DNA of 64,000 nucleotides from Stygibacter sp964604155 (GTDB taxonomy: Bacteria > Cloacimonadota > Cloacimonadia > Cloacimonadales > TCS61). The notes under the pieces were generated by a model. It was not told where the DNA came from, ran no database searches, and saw only the letters and a program-made list of their open reading frames with translations. Of the stretch, positions 1-7,168 are shown piece by piece. The DNA lies in contig CAZRXY010000004.1 of the NCBI GenBank assembly GCA_964604155.1, positions 10,300-74,299 of the forward strand, in the 5' to 3' direction. Position 1 is the first letter of the stretch, and the number at the start of each line of letters is the position of its first letter. A program made the translations under genes and the position numbers.

Positions 1-309
1 GATGCTTATATCTCTGTGGAAAGCCCCGATAAAAAAGAAAAATTCAGTAATATCGGCTTTGTGCCCATTATCCATTTTAGCCTTGATTATAAACTTAATG
101 ATTTATGCGGTATAAATCTCACCGGAGATGCCCTGGGCTCACCTTATGGCAGAGCCGAAGATGTCCGCTTCTCATTTTACTACTCAATAACAGACAAAAT
201 GAAGTTCGATCTGGGATACAGGATTCTGGAAGGTGGAGCTGATGTCGATGATATTGAAGGTTTTGCGTTATTCCATTACGCGTCTTTAGGATTTTCTTAC
301 CAATTATGA
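1..309 (+). CDS. C-terminal part of a probable outer-membrane beta-barrel protein (5' end outside window)
   Basis: The reading frame is open from base 1 and ends in TGA at 309, so this is the last 102 residues of a gene that starts before the window. An internal GTG at 16 could be read as a start, but the frame continues upstream of it. The residues alternate polar and hydrophobic in short strands (for example VRFSFYYSIT, KMKFDLGYRIL, YASLGFSYQL), as in outer-membrane barrels, and the protein ends in an aromatic/hydrophobic strand. I cannot name the family. The next gene, thiF, follows after 24 bases, so the two may be cotranscribed. Confidence 0.6.
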   Translation, partial: DAYISVESPDKKEKFSNIGFVPIIHFSLDYKLNDLCGINLTGDALGSPYGRAEDVRFSFYYSITDKMKFDLGYRILEGGADVDDIEGFALFHYASLGFSYQL

Positions 310-333
310 TATCATGATCTTTTGGAAATTTGT

Positions 334-957
334 ATGACTAAAGAAGAATTTTTTGCCGATCATGATCAGTCATTATTAGCTGCAATATCTCATGCTACCG
401 TGGGTATTGCCGGAGCGGGAGGATTGGGTAGTAATGCCGCTGCCGCACTCGCCCGTTCCGGTGTCCATAAACTTGTCATTGCTGATTTTGATAAGGTCTC
501 TGCCTCTAATCTAAACAGACAGTTCTTTTTCAGAGACCAGATAGGACTTTACAAAGTGGAAGCTCTCAAACGCAATCTAAAACGCATTAACCCCTTTAGC
601 GAGTACGAAATTCATACCAGAAAACTCGATGATATTCTTATTCAAGAAATCTTTGAAGACGTAGATATCATCATAGAAGCTTTTGATCAGGCAGAAAGCA
701 AGCAGATGCTTATCGAAACCTGGCACGATAATTTCGCTGATATTCCCTTGATTGTCGGCTCCGGTTTAGGCGGAATTGGGGATAATAACCGACTGCGTGA
801 GACAAAAAGCGGAAATCTCTACCTGATCGGTGACGGAGTCTCGGATATCGAACATGGCTATAAACCCCTGGCACCAAGAGTAGGTATTGTCGCCTGTATG
901 CAGGCAAATCTCGCCCTCCAATTGTTATTGCAAAAATATTGTCTTAATACTATCTGA
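334..957 (+). CDS. thiF: ThiF: sulfur carrier protein ThiS adenylyltransferase
   Basis: Activates the C-terminal glycine of ThiS with ATP so that sulfur can be loaded for thiazole synthesis; cytoplasmic. The 207-residue protein is one ThiF/MoeB/HesA E1-like Rossmann domain: GAGGLGSN at residues 27-34, then the acidic D51/D53 and the N-x-x-R (N59, R62) nucleotide-binding set. It is shorter than MoeB and lacks a rhodanese tail, as in the short ThiF family. I chose ATG 334 because it follows a GGA stretch; an in-frame TTG at 322 would add four residues. thiS lies 23 bases downstream, which supports ThiF over MoeB or HesA. No thiG or thiH is in view. Confidence 0.85.
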   Translation: MTKEEFFADHDQSLLAAISHATVGIAGAGGLGSNAAAALARSGVHKLVIADFDKVSASNLNRQFFFRDQIGLYKVEALKRNLKRINPFSEYEIHTRKLDDILIQEIFEDVDIIIEAFDQAESKQMLIETWHDNFADIPLIVGSGLGGIGDNNRLRETKSGNLYLIGDGVSDIEHGYKPLAPRVGIVACMQANLALQLLLQKYCLNTI

Positions 958-980
958 GTAAGCTGGGCTGATATTTTAAA

Positions 981-1187
981 ATGGATTCCATTTATTATCT
1001 GAATAATCGAATTGAGGAATGGAAGCCCGATCTTACTATTGCTGATGTAATTTTGCAAAAAAACTATAAATTCCCCATGCTCGTCGTGAAAATTAATGGA
1101 GAATTAATTAAGCGTGCCCAATATGAAGAAGCACTTATCCCAGCTAATGCTCAGGTTCAAATTCTACACCTCATGAGCGGCGGTTAA
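981..1187 (+). CDS. thiS: ThiS: sulfur carrier protein of thiazole synthesis
   Basis: Small ubiquitin-fold protein (68 residues) that carries sulfur as a C-terminal thiocarboxylate to thiazole synthase. It ends in the diagnostic Gly-Gly (HLMSGG), and the central VVKINGELIKRAQYEE segment matches the ThiS beta-strand and turn region. It lies directly behind thiF, its likely activating enzyme. The ribosome-binding site before ATG 981 is weak, which fits translation coupled to thiF. Confidence 0.85.
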   Translation: MDSIYYLNNRIEEWKPDLTIADVILQKNYKFPMLVVKINGELIKRAQYEEALIPANAQVQILHLMSGG

Positions 1188-1192
1188 TAATA

Positions 1193-1348
1193 GTGTATTT
1201 TTTAAAAAAATCTAAGGTTCCACCCTCCCCAGAAATGAAGGAGCCCACCAAGAAAAGAAGTATTGCAGAAATGATTAGCCCCGAATTTCAACTTGGGGAC
1301 AACGATACCCCCACAAACACAGGGGTTTTAACCCCAGAAATAGATTAA
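1193..1348 (+). CDS. Possible 51-residue small protein (uncertain)
   Basis: An open frame fills the gap between thiS and the histidine kinase. It begins at GTG 1193, or at ATG 1235 for 37 residues, and ends at TAA 1348. The product would be Lys/Pro-rich at the start (KKSKVPPSPEMKEPTKKRS) and polar at the end. There is no good ribosome-binding site and no family I recognise. The frame may be chance, because the region also holds short GC-rich inverted repeats. Confidence 0.2.
   Translation: MYFLKKSKVPPSPEMKEPTKKRSIAEMISPEFQLGDNDTPTNTGVLTPEID
1322..1335. promoter_or_regulatory. Perfect 14-bp dyad upstream of the histidine kinase
   Basis: GGGGTT-TT-AACCCC is a perfect inverted repeat ending 23 bases before the kinase ATG. 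It is not followed by a T run, so it is not an ordinary terminator; it could be an operator or chance. Related CCCC/GGGG blocks lie just upstream (1280-1320). Confidence 0.25.
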
Positions 1349-1358
1349 AGGAGCACAT

Positions 1359-3893
1359 ATGCTTTTTACAGGCATCATCAGCAATATTTCTTTATTGATT
1401 GTTTTAACTTACATATACAGTTTCATCTATCAAAAGAAGAGCAAGATAAAACCAAAATTGCAAAAATTTTTAACCGGCATTTTATTTGGCTCAATTGCCA
1501 TTGCCGGAATGATGATGCCCCTGAATTTTGCTCCAGGCATCATATTTGATGGACGCTCAATCATTTTGAGCATAGGTGCACTTTTTGGTGGCGTTCCAGT
1601 GGCAATTATTTCCACAATAATGACAATTATTTACAGAAGCATCATAGGTGGAGCCGGGACATATGTAGGTATAGGGGTTGCAACCACTTCTGCGGTAATT
1701 GGGCTGATATACAGATATATATACAGTTACCAAAAAGCCAGAAAAACCATCTACCTTTATTTTCTTGGTCTAGTGGTACATATCTGTATGATGCTGTGGA
1801 TGCTATTACTTCCCGGAAAATCCAGCTTTGATGTGATCAGGCAATTAAGTCTCCTCATTTTATTTGTCTATCCACTTGCTACAATTATTGTAGCAAAGCT
1901 TTTGATAGATAGAGAAAATTCAGCAGATACCAGACTTAGATTGATCAGCAGCGCAAAGAAATTCAAATCTGTGTTTGAGGCGTCTAATGTTGGAAAATCT
2001 ATTACACAACTGGATGGAAAGATTTATGTTAATCAGGCATTCTGCGATATGCTTGGCTATTCCGAAAAAGAATTGCAAAACAAGAAATGGCAAGATATCA
2101 CACCTTCAGAAGATATCCAATCCATACAGGATAGATTGAAATTACTTATATCCGGCGAATTAGATAGTCTCCGTTTTGATAAAAGGTATATTCACAAAAA
2201 CCAATCTCTTATCTGGGCAGATGTAAGCGTTCATCTCTTTCGCGACAATGATCATAATCCACTTCATTTTTTTACCACAATCATAGATATTACCGAAAGA
2301 AAGAGAACTGTAGAAGAACTAAGAAAAACCAGTGAATACCTTAACAATCTCATTGATTATGCTAATACTCCAATTATTACTTGGGATACTTCCCGGAAAA
2401 TCAGCAGATTCAATCACGCTTTCGAACGGCTCACAGGATTCAAGGCTGAGGAAGTTATCGGAAAAAATTTAGAGATTTTATTTCCGACAGAAGATATTAG
2501 TGCCTCACTTAAAAAAGTTACTGCCGCTACCGCAGGTGAGCTCTGGGAAACTGTGGAAATCAGAATACAAACTATAGATAAACAAATAAAAACAGCACTT
2601 TGGAACTCTGCAAATATCTATGCCGAAGATGGCGTGAGTCTTATGAGCACTATTGCCCAGGGGCAGGATATCACAGAACTAAAAGAATCTGAAGCCCTGT
2701 TCCGTAGTATGTTTAAAAATAATTATGCAGTTATGCTATTGATAGACCCGGATAGCGGAGCTATCATTGATGCTAATCCTGCCGCCTGCAGATATTACGG
2801 CTACTCAAAAAAAGAAATCCTCAAGCTCAAAATAGAAAATATTAATACACTGCCGCCCGGGCAAATCAAAGAGGAGATGAAACTTGCCAAAGCTAACCAG
2901 CGTTATCACTTTGCCCTTAAACACCGGCTTGCAAATGGCTCAGTGCGTGATGTTGAAGTATTTAGTGGCTCGGTAAAGCTTAAGCAGAATGAAGTGTTAT
3001 ATTCTATCATCTTTGATGTAACAGAACGAAATATAGCAGTTAGAGAACTAAAAGATATAAAAACCCAGCTCGAAAGTGCCGTAACCCAGAGAACTGCCGA
3101 GATTTCCAAACAATTGCAAAAACTCGATAAAAGTGAAAAAGCGATGCTCTATATGGTGGAAGACCTGAACACACTCACAGCCAGCCTGGATGAAGAGAAG
3201 CGAAAATTGCTGATATCTAATCAGGAACTGGAAGCTTTCTCCTATTCTGTTTCACACGATTTACGTGCACCGCTACGGGCAATTGATGGATTTAGTAACT
3301 TCCTGCTGGAAGATTATGCAGATAAACTTGATGAAGAAGGGAAAAGACTTCTTGATGTTATTCGCTATAATGCCACGAAAATGGATAGATTGATCCTCGA
3401 TCTGCTTAGCCTTTCCCGCATCTCCCGCACTGATATGAATCTCACCCTTGTAGAGATGAAAGACACTGTCAAATCCATTTATGAGGATATTGCCAGCGAA
3501 ATTGAGATAAATTCTTTCGATTTTATACTAAATGATATCCCACCAGTGTATTGTGACCCTACCTTGATTAAACAAGTCTGGCAAAATCTCATCAGCAATG
3601 CCCTCAAATATAGTGCAAAATCAGATCATAAAGTTATTGAAATCTCTGCAAACCAAGAGGATAAATCAATAACATATTGTATAAGAGATCGGGGAGCCGG
3701 TTTCCAAAATGAATATGTGGACAAATTATTCGGTGTTTTTCAAAGATTGCACACGGAAAAAGAATTTCATGGAACAGGCGTGGGTCTGGCTATTGTGAAG
3801 CGCATAATCCAGCGGCATGGTGGCAAGGTCTGGGCAGACGGCGTAGTGGATGAAGGCGCTTCCTTCTATTTTACGCTGCCGGATATTGATTGA
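1359..3893 (+). CDS. Membrane sensor histidine kinase: 5TM-LYT, three PAS domains, HisKA, HATPase
   Basis: Inner-membrane two-component sensor of 844 residues. Residues 1-185 hold several membrane segments with a 5TMR-LYT pattern (FDGRSIILSIGALFGG; RSIIGGAGTYVG), as in LytS-type receptors. Three PAS domains follow at roughly 198-315, 325-440 and 450-565, then a coiled coil (about 565-625). A phytochrome-type HisKA has phospho-acceptor His633 (SHDLRAPLRAIDGF), and the HATPase has an N box (NLISNALKYS), G1 (DRGAGF) and G2 (GTGVGLAIVKR). All catalytic motifs are intact. AAAGGAG lies just before ATG 1359. The receiver gene begins 26 bases downstream and is the likely partner. The signal is unknown. 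Confidence 0.9.
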   Translation: MLFTGIISNISLLIVLTYIYSFIYQKKSKIKPKLQKFLTGILFGSIAIAGMMMPLNFAPGIIFDGRSIILSIGALFGGVPVAIISTIMTIIYRSIIGGAGTYVGIGVATTSAVIGLIYRYIYSYQKARKTIYLYFLGLVVHICMMLWMLLLPGKSSFDVIRQLSLLILFVYPLATIIVAKLLIDRENSADTRLRLISSAKKFKSVFEASNVGKSITQLDGKIYVNQAFCDMLGYSEKELQNKKWQDITPSEDIQSIQDRLKLLISGELDSLRFDKRYIHKNQSLIWADVSVHLFRDNDHNPLHFFTTIIDITERKRTVEELRKTSEYLNNLIDYANTPIITWDTSRKISRFNHAFERLTGFKAEEVIGKNLEILFPTEDISASLKKVTAATAGELWETVEIRIQTIDKQIKTALWNSANIYAEDGVSLMSTIAQGQDITELKESEALFRSMFKNNYAVMLLIDPDSGAIIDANPAACRYYGYSKKEILKLKIENINTLPPGQIKEEMKLAKANQRYHFALKHRLANGSVRDVEVFSGSVKLKQNEVLYSIIFDVTERNIAVRELKDIKTQLESAVTQRTAEISKQLQKLDKSEKAMLYMVEDLNTLTASLDEEKRKLLISNQELEAFSYSVSHDLRAPLRAIDGFSNFLLEDYADKLDEEGKRLLDVIRYNATKMDRLILDLLSLSRISRTDMNLTLVEMKDTVKSIYEDIASEIEINSFDFILNDIPPVYCDPTLIKQVWQNLISNALKYSAKSDHKVIEISANQEDKSITYCIRDRGAGFQNEYVDKLFGVFQRLHTEKEFHGTGVGLAIVKRIIQRHGGKVWADGVVDEGASFYFTLPDID

Positions 3894-3919
3894 TATCTTA
3901 TTGCTTGGGAGGTATAGCG

Positions 3920-4357
3920 ATGGATAATTATAATGAAGTAGAAATATTGATTGTGGAGGATAATCCTGATGATGCCGAACTGTCATTACGGGCACTAAAG
4001 AAGAATAATATCTGCCACAATATTATGGTGGCAGAAGATGGTGAAGAAGCACTTGATTTTCTCTTCGCCCGTGGAAAATTCCTTCAGAGGAAGACAAATT
4101 GCCATCCTAAAGTAATTTTCCTCGATCTTAAACTGCCCAAAGTGGGCGGAAAGGAAGTGCTTAGGGCAATAAAAAGCGATCCTGGGAAAAAGGTTATTCC
4201 TGTAGTAGTTCTCACCTCTTCCAGAGAAGAACGCGATATTATAGAATCCTATGATCTGGGAGCAAACAGCTACATTGTGAAACCGGTGGAATTTGATGAA
4301 TTCGTGGAAGCTGTAAGAGAACTCGGACTATACTGGCTCCTCCTAAATCAGCAATAA
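3920..4357 (+). CDS. Receiver-only response regulator, Rcp1-like
   Basis: Single CheY-like receiver domain of 145 residues with no output domain. The acid pair is E13/D14, the phospho-acceptor is D69 (FLDLKLPK), the switch Thr is T99 (VVLTSS), and the conserved Lys is K121 (IVKPVEF). The ExxILIVEDNPDDAEL start and the insertion around RGKF resemble regulators paired with phytochrome-like kinases, which matches the HisKA type of the upstream gene. Start chosen at ATG 3920 because GGGAGG (3907-3912) is well spaced; an upstream in-frame ATG at 3890 overlaps the kinase. Its 3' end overlaps the convergent TonB receptor gene by 15 bases. Confidence 0.9.
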   Translation: MDNYNEVEILIVEDNPDDAELSLRALKKNNICHNIMVAEDGEEALDFLFARGKFLQRKTNCHPKVIFLDLKLPKVGGKEVLRAIKSDPGKKVIPVVVLTSSREERDIIESYDLGANSYIVKPVEFDEFVEAVRELGLYWLLLNQQ

Positions 4358-6805
4358 TCTTATTCCCAGACTGAAATTTCTACCCATCGCCGGAAAATAA
4401 AAATTATCGTCATATTCCCAGTCACCATCTCCATCATCAAGATAACCTGCAGTTTCATATTTCAGATCAAAAACATTGTTGAGCCTGAATTCCAGATTAA
4501 GTGTAGTATTCCCTACAAAGTTTTCAAAAGTATAATCAAAGCCCACATTGTAAACCGTAAATTCTTTGACAATATGAGCAGAATTTTCACTGTTATCCAG
4601 ATACTGGCTGCCTGTGTATTGCATCTGTGTAAATCCCCTGAATTTTCCTGAGTAGAAATCTATCTTTGCCTGCCCAAATAATTCCGGGTGACCCCCTAAT
4701 GTGTTACCAGAAAGTTCTATCTCACTGCCATCCCACTGTTGATAAGAGAATTTTCTGAAATAATTGTCCGACCAGGCAAATGAAGAAGAAAATTGCAGAT
4801 ATCTGCTTAACCTGCTTTTGATATCAATTTCCAATCCTCTGTGCACCGTGGCATCGGCATTACCTCTGATGGCAGTCCCGCTGTCGCTTAATCCGCCATA
4901 ATCTACTATCTCATTCTTAAATTCCATATAATAGGCATTAAATTTTAGCGACGCTGCATCTGATATCCAGCCAAGACCTGCCTCATAGTCTATCACGTGC
5001 TCAGCCTCAACAAGCGGATCACTCCATTCTATTACAGTTATCTCGCCCTCAGAGTTATAGATAACTTTCTTCTCACCAAATAAAGGCTCTACTCCCAGAT
5101 TATCTGGTCCATCCCAGATATCAAAAAGTTCGCTATCAGATGGCTCCCTATGGGCTATCGCGGCACTGGCGTATATATTTATATGATCATTAAGATTATA
5201 GTTAATCCCAAATTGAGGATTCAAAAATGAATAATCCACGCTGTATCTGTTCAAATTCTCTCCAGTAAAATTCCCTGCTCTTTTCTGCTCAAATTCATAG
5301 GTTAAATTTTGATAGTGCAGGTTTGCCATGAGAAACAGATTTGGCAATAATCTATAATTCTCATTTATATAGGCTGTGATATACCGCTTATCACCCTGAT
5401 AGCGATAATATCTCATGCCTTTAATAAAATCCTCCGGCTGCGGATATTGCAGCACGTCCTTCACTTCGCCCCAATGATCACTTTTAAATAAGCTAAGATA
5501 TGTGCCCAGCATCAGTTCTCCCTTATGATGCTCCAGCGATATATTGCCCACATACCCTATCTGATTCTTTTCTACCCACTTCTGCCTTATCAAATCTGCA
5601 CTCATCACTTCTGCCGTATCTATTATGCCATACTCAAATAAATCTTCATCATATTTCTTTTGTTCATAAAATCCCTTACCTTTTATGTAAAATAGGGTGT
5701 TTTTAAGGTGCATTTTATCACTTATCCGGTAGAGATTATGTAATTCAAAGTGAGGCTGGCTAAAATCGTCTATCTCATTGTCATAGGTTATTGGATTATG
5801 CTGGTGATTCACTTTGAGATCCTCTTCCCACGAAGCATACCAGGCAGCATGAGTGATCTCATGTCCGGTATAAAAATTAATATCCGTCACACTTCTTTCA
5901 GCCTGATAAGTTAACGAAGAATAAAATGAACTAAGCTCCGTAGCAGAATTATCTCGGTAGCCATCCGAACTTACTTGTGACAGCCTGATATTTAATCTGA
6001 GATCATCAGAAAGTGAAGCAAAGTAATTCATCCCTGCCTTACGCAAATTATGGCTTCCCATCACGGTATAGAGAGTGCTTTGATCACCGGAATATTCATC
6101 ACCCGCAGATGTGGTTTCTATATTGATGGTGCCTCCCAGCGATGCTATGCCATATTTGGAAGCTCCCGAACCTCTTTGAAACTGGATGTCCTGCACGCTT
6201 TCACCAAAATCCGGCATGTTAACCCAGTAAACCTCATGGTCTTCCGGGTCATTTAATGGTATCCCATTGATCATCACACCAATCCGCTTCTGGTCAAAAC
6301 CTCGCAGCTTGATATGAGAATAACCTGTGCCCGAACCGGATTCCGAATAGGCAAATAGTCCCGGAACCTCATCCATTAATAAAGGCAGATCATCCCCATG
6401 CAATGATCTTTTTATATCACTGCCGGTGATATTACTGTAGGTTAATGGCGTCTTTCTCAACTGGCTGCGTGTCTCGGTGATAGATATGCCATCCAGTTTA
6501 TATGATTTGGGGATAAGAGATACCACTACCGGCTCATACTGAGGAATAATTATCTCTTTGCTGCTCTGCTCAAATCCTATACGATTAAATATCACCTCAT
6601 AATTGCCCGGCTTTATATTGCTGAAACTGAAATTTCCGTCTCTGTCCGATATTACCCTTTTCTCCAAACCAGTTATGCTAACTACCGCATCAGATACTCC
6701 CTCCAGCGTTGTGCTGTCAAGTATCCTGCCATACATGGTTTCTCCCGATAAGATCAACGGAATAAATAGTGTCGTAAGTAATAATAACCTTAAGCATTTC
6801 ATCAT
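4343..6805 (-). CDS. TonB-dependent outer-membrane receptor, TPP-riboswitch controlled (probable thiamine or thiamine-precursor uptake)
   Basis: 820-residue outer-membrane transporter. It has a signal peptide (about 1-20), a carboxypeptidase-regulatory-like beta-sandwich (about 24-100, GRILDSTTLEGVSDAVVSI), a plug domain (about 110-235, with LRGFDQKRIGVMINGIPLND) and a 22-strand-type barrel to the C terminus. This domain order is typical of Bacteroidota-like receptors. The substrate is inferred from a TPP riboswitch about 75 bases upstream: TPP-controlled TonB receptors are an established class of thiamine uptake systems. No inner-membrane thiamine transporter is next to it. GGAG precedes the start codon. 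Confidence 0.88.
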   Translation of the reverse strand: MMKCLRLLLLTTLFIPLILSGETMYGRILDSTTLEGVSDAVVSITGLEKRVISDRDGNFSFSNIKPGNYEVIFNRIGFEQSSKEIIIPQYEPVVVSLIPKSYKLDGISITETRSQLRKTPLTYSNITGSDIKRSLHGDDLPLLMDEVPGLFAYSESGSGTGYSHIKLRGFDQKRIGVMINGIPLNDPEDHEVYWVNMPDFGESVQDIQFQRGSGASKYGIASLGGTINIETTSAGDEYSGDQSTLYTVMGSHNLRKAGMNYFASLSDDLRLNIRLSQVSSDGYRDNSATELSSFYSSLTYQAERSVTDINFYTGHEITHAAWYASWEEDLKVNHQHNPITYDNEIDDFSQPHFELHNLYRISDKMHLKNTLFYIKGKGFYEQKKYDEDLFEYGIIDTAEVMSADLIRQKWVEKNQIGYVGNISLEHHKGELMLGTYLSLFKSDHWGEVKDVLQYPQPEDFIKGMRYYRYQGDKRYITAYINENYRLLPNLFLMANLHYQNLTYEFEQKRAGNFTGENLNRYSVDYSFLNPQFGINYNLNDHINIYASAAIAHREPSDSELFDIWDGPDNLGVEPLFGEKKVIYNSEGEITVIEWSDPLVEAEHVIDYEAGLGWISDAASLKFNAYYMEFKNEIVDYGGLSDSGTAIRGNADATVHRGLEIDIKSRLSRYLQFSSSFAWSDNYFRKFSYQQWDGSEIELSGNTLGGHPELFGQAKIDFYSGKFRGFTQMQYTGSQYLDNSENSAHIVKEFTVYNVGFDYTFENFVGNTTLNLEFRLNNVFDLKYETAGYLDDGDGDWEYDDNFYFPAMGRNFSLGIRLLLI

Positions 6806-6880
6806 AACTCCTTTGTCATATTATTGGCAAAATCTCTTAATACCTCGGCGGTGCAATAATATTCCAAAAAAGCTCTCTGT

Positions 6881-6958
6881 GCTAAATTCCTCCGCCGGTA
6901 TTAACCGGATCAGGTTCAAAGGGTTTTTCTCAACTGCTTTCCGCAGTACCCCTTTAGC
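6881..6958 (-). promoter_or_regulatory. TPP riboswitch (THI element)
   Basis: Read on the minus strand, the element has the conserved TPP-aptamer blocks: the AGGGGTACTGC side of P2/P4, the TTGAGA variant of CUGAGA, ACCC-TTTGAACCTGATC, and CGGTTAATACCGGCGGAGGAA. The closing P1 stem is perfect: GCTAAA (6953-6958) pairs with TTTAGC (6881-6886). It lies in the leader of the TonB receptor. A possible expression platform is visible: CGGCGG inside the aptamer (6892-6897) is fully complementary to CCGCCG downstream (6846-6851). The two could pair when TPP is absent. Whether control is transcriptional or translational cannot be settled by eye. Confidence 0.93.
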
Positions 6959-6981
6959 CCATTGCCTAAAGACCTGAAGGC

Positions 6982-7010
6982 AGACAAATATCCCCGTGAT
7001 GATATGTCAA
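6982..7010 (-). promoter_or_regulatory. Candidate promoter for the riboswitch-TonB receptor transcript
   Basis: A perfect TTGACA (-35) reads on the minus strand at 7005-7010, about 50 bases upstream of the riboswitch P1 stem. The expected -10 position (6982-6987, TTGTCT) is poor. It is back to back with the plus-strand TTGACA at 7055. Confidence 0.35.
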
Positions 7011-7054
7011 TTACTTTTTCGGACGAGTCAGGAAATTTATTGGTTAATATTTGA

Positions 7055-7083
7055 TTGACAAAAAAGAGCCTGGAGGCAATAAG
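7055..7083 (+). promoter_or_regulatory. Candidate promoter for the PocR/PAS sensor gene
   Basis: TTGACA (7055-7060), a 17-base spacer, then AATAAG (7078-7083), a four-of-six match to the -10 box. The gene starts at 7169, giving a leader of about 80 bases. Confidence 0.45.
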
Positions 7084-7168
7084 AACCCATCGGTTGGATT
7101 ATGCTGATGTGCAGGGATATATTTGAGAAATAGAGTTTTTGCCAAGAAAAATTGGAGTATGAGAAAAG

